NCBI RefSeq assembly: GCF_018156225.1
Contig: NZ_JAGTAR010000003.1
Coordinates: 62,001 to 126,000, forward strand
DNA from: Carboxylicivirga sediminis
Lineage (GTDB): Bacteria; Bacteroidota; Bacteroidia; Bacteroidales; Marinilabiliaceae
DNA: 64,000 nt
Reading direction: 5' to 3'
The notes under the pieces are model-generated. The model searched no databases, was not told the DNA's origin, and saw nothing but the letters and a program-made list of their open reading frames with translations. Made by a program: the position numbers and the translations under genes. Within the stretch, counting starts at the first letter, position 1. Every line of letters begins with the position of its first letter. Shown piece after piece: positions 59,083 through 64,000 of this stretch.

Positions 59083-61200
59083 TTAGTTTATATCAAATGG
59101 CGTATCGATCCGAAAAGTAGAAACCGGAGTTCCGTTTTCATTGGTCAAATTAGCCTGAGAATAAGGCTTCCAGGCATATCGAATCGCTCTAATCGATTTA
59201 TCCTCAGCTTTTATGACAAGCGTATTTCTCTTAAGAGTAGCATCAGCCGGATGAAAAATACCATCCTCACCGGCTACTTCCAGTTCCCTTATATTTTCTC
59301 CATCTGTTGTTTGGAGCTTTTGCGTATGATTAAAAACTATTTCTATTCGATCCTTACTTGCATCCACGCTCTCAATCTCCACATTTCCAAATGGCACATC
59401 ATTTTTTCCATAAACCTCACGTAAAGCTGTATTAGCAAATCGTTCAGCCACCGGATACTTATTCTTAGGATGTACATCTGTTTCATTCCCCCAATCGCTG
59501 GTCACCACCATGGACACATTTGGTAACTGGTGAGACATTCGTCGTTGACTATCGCGAAAATGCGGCCAGCTGGGGCGGTTCAAGGATGATAGTTGCGCAA
59601 ATAAAACAGGTAAATCCGGTTGGTTCCAACGTGCACGCCAGGATTGAACCATTGTGGGAAATAACACTTCATGCAATTCCACATTATGAGCATTGGATTC
59701 TCCCTGGTACCACAATATGCCTTTTATCGCCAGACCTTCAATTTGACTGATTCCTGATTCATATAAATAAGCAGGTTGATACGGATGACGCTGAAAAGTT
59801 GATTTTGCATTCTGAATATTAACTCCTGCACGTTCGCGGCACCATGGCATGGTATGATCATTATTTTGCCAATCATATAGCATATTTAACAATTGCGGAT
59901 GGTGTTCCAATGTTTTCCGGTCAATCCAGGCTTCGGTCGGACTTCCTCCAACAGCCATTTGTATTAATCCAATAGGAACATTAAGCTCTTTCTCCAACTT
60001 GGCTCCAAAGTACCATCCGATAGCTGAAAAATCACCAACCGACTGATTATTTGCCAGCTCCCATTTTCCTGATAGATACTCCAATTGATTCAGATTTTGT
60101 AAGGTGATTGAATCCCAGGCTGTATTATTTGTTTCTGCCAGTGGATGATAATTCATCAATCGGATATTGTCAGGTAATGCTTCATTTAAAGCTTCTGAAC
60201 CTCTATAGGATTGCTTTACCGTAAATGCCATATTAGACTGACCGGAACATAGCCAAACATCACCTAACATGACATCCTTGATAGTAATTTGTTCCGTTTC
60301 TGTTTTAACAGTTAGAGCATAAGGACCACCCCATTGCATTGACGGTAATTCCACTTCCCATTTTCCGTCGAATCCGGCTTCAACGTCTATACTCGTGTCA
60401 TTAAATTGTACTGTAACACGCTCCCCCCTATTAGCCGTTCCCCATATCGGAATCAGTGCATCGCGTTGTAACACCATATGATCGCTGAAGACTGAGGCCA
60501 TTTGCAAACCACCAAAATCGCCTGTAATGTTTTGATAGGCCAACTTGGCCATGATTGTTGCCCCCTCTTTAGTTGGGTGCAAAGCGTCTGGGAACAGATC
60601 AGGTCGTGCATGCAATGGCGTATACCAATCGATAAGCCGCGCATTCCAGTTTTTTGCTACCTGCTCAATAGTTGACTGAATCTGCCAGAACCAATCGCGT
60701 GTTCCAGATTTGAATCGTGAATGCGTATGAAAAATGGGTGTCATACGGCCAATCCATATCTCAGGCATCGAACCATCTGCTTTCCGAAAGCTTTCCAGCA
60801 AGGCGCTATAGTCTTCGATGAAATCGTCACGATAGTTTGGCCAATTGCGTGGGTCCGTATCGTTCAATCCCAATGAAACAATTAATATATCAGGCTGAAA
60901 AGCAACTGCATTCTGAAACGCTATTTGCTCCATATATGGGCGATGCCCTTTACGAAGCAAGGTTGCGCCACTCTTTCCAAAATTACCAACTTCGTAATCC
61001 TCACCCAACAAAGCCTGAAGTTGAGCGGGGTAACTATTCGTTTCACGCTGCTCAATATGGTAGCCAAATGTCACGCTATTGCCTACACAAGCCACTTTGG
61101 TTTTTTGAGCATAGCCGGCTGATTCAAAAATCACTATCAGAATTGCCAGCATACTCAATTCAAGCACCCTATGGATTCTATGCTTATAGCCATTATTCAT
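59083..61200 (-). CDS. Two-domain esterase: SGNH plus sialate O-acetylesterase (SASA)
   Basis: About 705 residues, signal peptide (ESAGYAQ). N-terminal SGNH domain (about 35-228): GNSVTFGY with Ser 42, SLGLNDTDPRNW and PDALHPTKEG. The C-terminal SASA domain (about 230-690) begins QMASVFSDHMVLQRD and has the nucleophile Ser 322 in CSGQSNM, then GILWYQGESNA. Both are esterase folds, so the protein may act on acetyl groups at different positions of sialic acid. The ATG at 61200 is chosen since it overlaps the GH20 stop by 8 nt, a sign of coupled translation; an earlier frame start at 61263 is less likely. Confidence 0.9.
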   Translation of the reverse strand: MNNGYKHRIHRVLELSMLAILIVIFESAGYAQKTKVACVGNSVTFGYHIEQRETNSYPAQLQALLGEDYEVGNFGKSGATLLRKGHRPYMEQIAFQNAVAFQPDILIVSLGLNDTDPRNWPNYRDDFIEDYSALLESFRKADGSMPEIWIGRMTPIFHTHSRFKSGTRDWFWQIQSTIEQVAKNWNARLIDWYTPLHARPDLFPDALHPTKEGATIMAKLAYQNITGDFGGLQMASVFSDHMVLQRDALIPIWGTANRGERVTVQFNDTSIDVEAGFDGKWEVELPSMQWGGPYALTVKTETEQITIKDVMLGDVWLCSGQSNMAFTVKQSYRGSEALNEALPDNIRLMNYHPLAETNNTAWDSITLQNLNQLEYLSGKWELANNQSVGDFSAIGWYFGAKLEKELNVPIGLIQMAVGGSPTEAWIDRKTLEHHPQLLNMLYDWQNNDHTMPWCRERAGVNIQNAKSTFQRHPYQPAYLYESGISQIEGLAIKGILWYQGESNAHNVELHEVLFPTMVQSWRARWNQPDLPVLFAQLSSLNRPSWPHFRDSQRRMSHQLPNVSMVVTSDWGNETDVHPKNKYPVAERFANTALREVYGKNDVPFGNVEIESVDASKDRIEIVFNHTQKLQTTDGENIRELEVAGEDGIFHPADATLKRNTLVIKAEDKSIRAIRYAWKPYSQANLTNENGTPVSTFRIDTPFDIN

Positions 61201-63223
61201 TTTCAACTGTTTTAAAATCCTTATCGGGTGAATAAACAATATTATCAAGAGCCTGATGACCATCTGTCGTCACCAGTACCGCATTAAACATCCACTTCAC
61301 CAATCGCACTTCCGGTGATGTAAATTCGCCTATCGGTAATTTCAGCATTAATTTGTTCCAGCCCTTATTTAACTGCACCTGTATTGGAGGACGTCCCTCC
61401 CAATTTTCATTGCGCAAGGATATCTCGTTCGATTTTACGGCATGTGTGTTTTCCCAAACAGGCGGCTGAATATGTTTGTCATTCAACCAAATACGACTTT
61501 CTTTGTAATCCCATTTCCCCTGAGGTGGTGGCAGGTCTTTTTCAGATCGTCCATAATTCTGGAACCGTACGTAAATACCTGCTTCCTGTTGAATGGGCGA
61601 ATAAACCCAGGTGTAAGCATAAGCCGTATGATTTGGCTGAGGATGAGCATAAAAACCGGGAATTAATGTTCCCCAAGCATGGCGCAGGTAGATTCCGGCA
61701 CCTGTTACCTCATGCGTTGAATAGGCATCATCCTGATATTCAAATGTTTTTTGCAATTTTTTCTCTGGCGGAAATGCCTGTGATAAATCCCCATTATTAG
61801 GAAAAGCATCTGTTATGCGCCATTTGACGTTGGTTTGCTTCACATAGGCAAATGGTTCGTCATAAAAAGTTTGCTCCTTAAAAAAGAGCATGCGCTCTTC
61901 AAAATCCTTAAATGACTTGAATGCTTCACTATCTTCCGGTCCTAATAGTGTACCTTGCTTATAGAAGTACTTGTCTCGCCCTCCTTGCCAAGTAGATTCG
62001 GCCAATGTCAGCATAGCCGGATAAAAGCCATTCTCAGCAATTACCTGCTTTGTTTCATCCACATAGCGGTCATTCCAGATAGCCACTATTGAACCGGCCA
62101 CATCTGCGCTGCCTTCACTAACGCCCGCGACATTACTATTGTATAAAGCTACAATATCAGCGAATGTATCGAAATGGTTGATGTAATGCAGGCGCGAATC
62201 AATGGCCGGAATACCCGGATGTAATTGACCTCTCGAGCTCCACATCTGAATCATGTCAATTTCACCTGGCTTATACTGCCAACCCGGATTCCAGCTGATT
62301 ACTTTCATCCCTTTATCACGTATATAAGCCACCATCTCCGGCACAAAATCCGGGTTAGTAAATTTCACCTCATCCGTACCAATATGCAAATACGGCACAT
62401 CTGCGAACACCTCACACACCTCATCCATCAATTGCTTGAGTAGCTTCATGCCTTCAGCAGATTGCATATCGTGACCTAAAGCACGAGTAAAAGCCGCACT
62501 GTGCCCCGGCATATCAATTTCGGGGATCAATAGCACATGATGTTCCTGACAGAACTTCACCAGGTCTTTGGATTCTCCAATAGTATAATATTTCCCCGCC
62601 TGACGTCCAAAATTGGAACTATCATTCAACTGTGGAAACACTTTACTTTCCAGTCGCCAGGCAATGTCCTCCGTCAAATGCCAATGAAAAACATTAATCT
62701 TAAATTGTGACAGCAATGCAATTTGCTTCTTCAATTCTTCAACAGGAATATAACTGCGCCCCACATCGTGCATAAAACCACGAATCCTGAATGCCGGCCA
62801 GTCAACAATGTGGCAATTAGGTGCGATAAGATCAGCTCCCTGTTTGATCACCAATTGATTTATGGTTTGAAAAGCCCTGTAAACACCTGTTTTTGTAACT
62901 GCCTTAATAGAAATGTTATTCGCATTGATAGTAAGATGATAAGCTTCATCCTGATTAGTTGGAACATCTTTCAATGCTTCAACCATCTTTATTTCAAGAT
63001 ACATATCGCTCTTCTGCTCTATCGTACAACCTAGGTCATTAAGTTGGTGATGTACTATTTTCATCAAAGAATCAGGCACACTCAACCTTGTACTTGCCAA
63101 ATTACCAAATCCATCCTTCCATTCCACTTTTTGAGGGAATGGCAGTAAAGCTGGCCTTTCGTACTGCGCACAAACAAGGTGCAGCACCAACCAGCTCAAG
63201 GTGAATAATAAAGCTCTCTTCAT
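61193..63223 (-). CDS. GH20 beta-N-acetylhexosaminidase
   Basis: 676 residues with a signal peptide (LHLVCAQ). GH20b domain (about 25-140), then the catalytic barrel with FHWHLTEDIAWRLE at 179-192 and the pair Asp 284-Glu 285 in HIGTDEV. A C-terminal region of about 200 residues has a galactose-binding-like fold pattern (YVRFQNYGR, GWNKLMLKLPIGEF). It removes terminal GlcNAc or GalNAc. It lies 14 bp after the sialidase and overlaps the esterase gene, within the sialic acid operon. Confidence 0.93.
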   Translation of the reverse strand: MKRALLFTLSWLVLHLVCAQYERPALLPFPQKVEWKDGFGNLASTRLSVPDSLMKIVHHQLNDLGCTIEQKSDMYLEIKMVEALKDVPTNQDEAYHLTINANNISIKAVTKTGVYRAFQTINQLVIKQGADLIAPNCHIVDWPAFRIRGFMHDVGRSYIPVEELKKQIALLSQFKINVFHWHLTEDIAWRLESKVFPQLNDSSNFGRQAGKYYTIGESKDLVKFCQEHHVLLIPEIDMPGHSAAFTRALGHDMQSAEGMKLLKQLMDEVCEVFADVPYLHIGTDEVKFTNPDFVPEMVAYIRDKGMKVISWNPGWQYKPGEIDMIQMWSSRGQLHPGIPAIDSRLHYINHFDTFADIVALYNSNVAGVSEGSADVAGSIVAIWNDRYVDETKQVIAENGFYPAMLTLAESTWQGGRDKYFYKQGTLLGPEDSEAFKSFKDFEERMLFFKEQTFYDEPFAYVKQTNVKWRITDAFPNNGDLSQAFPPEKKLQKTFEYQDDAYSTHEVTGAGIYLRHAWGTLIPGFYAHPQPNHTAYAYTWVYSPIQQEAGIYVRFQNYGRSEKDLPPPQGKWDYKESRIWLNDKHIQPPVWENTHAVKSNEISLRNENWEGRPPIQVQLNKGWNKLMLKLPIGEFTSPEVRLVKWMFNAVLVTTDGHQALDNIVYSPDKDFKTVENE

Positions 63224-63237
63224 CCTTTTTGCATTAA

Positions 63238-63999
63238 CTACTTTCGAACTACATCCTTACCATCTGTCAGCCATTCGAGTGAGAAGCTGACAAACGGATT
63301 TTCTTTATGCCCATCTTTTTCGAAGAATACGGCGATATCGCCATTTTCGAGTACCGTTAATGATGAATAGGCTGAACCTCCTTCATAGATTGTTTTACCT
63401 TCGGTCCATGTTTTACCTTCATCGTAGCTAACTCTTACGGTCAGATTCACACGCCCATCTTTACTTTTGGCATTACTAAATAACAGACGGTTTTTATCGT
63501 CGCCATTTTTCACCGATGAATAACGAATAATAGAGGCATTACAGGCCGGATCAATGAGTGTGGTATCCGGATGACTCTTCCATGATAATCCCTCATCGTC
63601 AGATATATGCACATAACGATGTCCCAGTTTCTGAACCCGGCTATTAATCATCCAGCGCCCATCGGCCAACTCAACAATCTTTGACTCATCAAAGGGCAGG
63701 ATGGCATTATCGATTACAAACCATGATTTTCCATGATCCTTTGAACCAAATACATGTCCGCCTTTCTGCAGGTTAACAATGGTGTGTAGAAGTGTTCCAT
63801 CGGCAGTTTGAATACCTCTTCCGGAGGTGATGAACTTAAAGTCTTTTTCCCATCCGTCCAATGCTATCTGTGATGTGATGTCTTCAGGTTCGCTCCATGT
63901 TTTTCCGTTATCCGAACTTTTCACCACATGAAAATAGTACACGTCCTTCTCCTTATCCAGGTCCATATAGTTGTAAAACAAGAAGATTTCACCTGTCAC
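63238..63999 (-). CDS. GH33 exo-alpha-sialidase, 5' part outside the window
   Basis: The last 253 residues of a sialidase whose start lies beyond the right edge. Three or four Asp boxes (SSDNGKTW, SKDHGKSW, SDDEGLSW, SYDEGKTW) and the core NAKSKDGRVNLTVRVSYDEG are typical of bacterial GH33. The catalytic Tyr region is GGSAYSSLTVLENGDIAVFFEKDG. It releases terminal sialic acid, giving substrate for the downstream genes. The open frame continues to the window edge, so the GTG at 63999 is not the true start. Confidence 0.93.
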   Translation of the reverse strand: MTGEIFLFYNYMDLDKEKDVYYFHVVKSSDNGKTWSEPEDITSQIALDGWEKDFKFITSGRGIQTADGTLLHTIVNLQKGGHVFGSKDHGKSWFVIDNAILPFDESKIVELADGRWMINSRVQKLGHRYVHISDDEGLSWKSHPDTTLIDPACNASIIRYSSVKNGDDKNRLLFSNAKSKDGRVNLTVRVSYDEGKTWTEGKTIYEGGSAYSSLTVLENGDIAVFFEKDGHKENPFVSFSLEWLTDGKDVVRK

Positions 64000-64000
64000 C

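Overview
The window looks like a chromosome segment of a Bacteroidota bacterium. Evidence: a SusC/SusD pair, an ECF sigma/FecR pair, a hybrid two-component regulator with Reg_prop repeats and an AraC output, many Bacteroidota-type lipoprotein signals, and promoter boxes of the TTTG/TAnnTTTG type upstream of several genes. The order Marinilabiliales is a guess from overall protein flavour and was not tested. No rRNA, tRNA, phage or transposase gene was seen.

Positions 1-17100 are housekeeping: two FKBP-like lipoproteins, a DHH phosphoesterase, ndk, a DciA-like DUF721 protein, recF, a TPR membrane protein, ribH, a SulP anion transporter, a DUF6261-like protein, a KefB-type antiporter, an MscS channel and an AddA-like helicase-nuclease. 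Upstream of the DUF6261-like gene lies an array of six 13-bp dyads spaced exactly 41 bp apart (8649-8866). No annotated feature explains it.

Positions 17250-64000 are one large glycan-utilisation region. It reads as a locus for sialylated, fucosylated, sulfated host glycans such as mucin O-glycans or glycosphingolipids. On the minus strand, from high to low coordinates:
(a) A sialic acid operon (53556 to beyond 64000): GH33 sialidase, GH20, a two-domain sialate O-acetylesterase, an SGNH esterase, sialic acid lyase, a kelch-mutarotase/SSS transporter fusion, and an AGE-type epimerase.
(b) A GH2/sulfatase/GH20 operon (42281-49032), divergent from the hybrid sensor gene (49316-53440).
(c) ECF sigma, FecR, SusC, SusD and GH16 (34016-42151).
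(d) A long enzyme run (19172-33283): GH29, GH27, GH2, a BNR protein, GH110, GH20, GH16 and a sulfatase.
(e) A GH5 endoglycoceramidase-like gene cut by one in-frame TAA (17248-18825).

The enzymes fit together. Esterases and sialidases would uncap and remove sialic acid; GH29, GH110 and GH27 would remove fucose and alpha-Gal(NAc); sulfatases, GH2 and GH20 would trim LacNAc; GH16 could cut internally; SusCD would import oligosaccharides. Free sialic acid would enter through the fused transporter and be split to ManNAc and pyruvate, with ManNAc epimerised to GlcNAc. Two regulators (ECF/FecR and the hybrid sensor) and a probable antisense RNA opposite the susC leader suggest layered control. A GH20 tail relic (26943-27086) and the broken GH5 show the locus has been rearranged.
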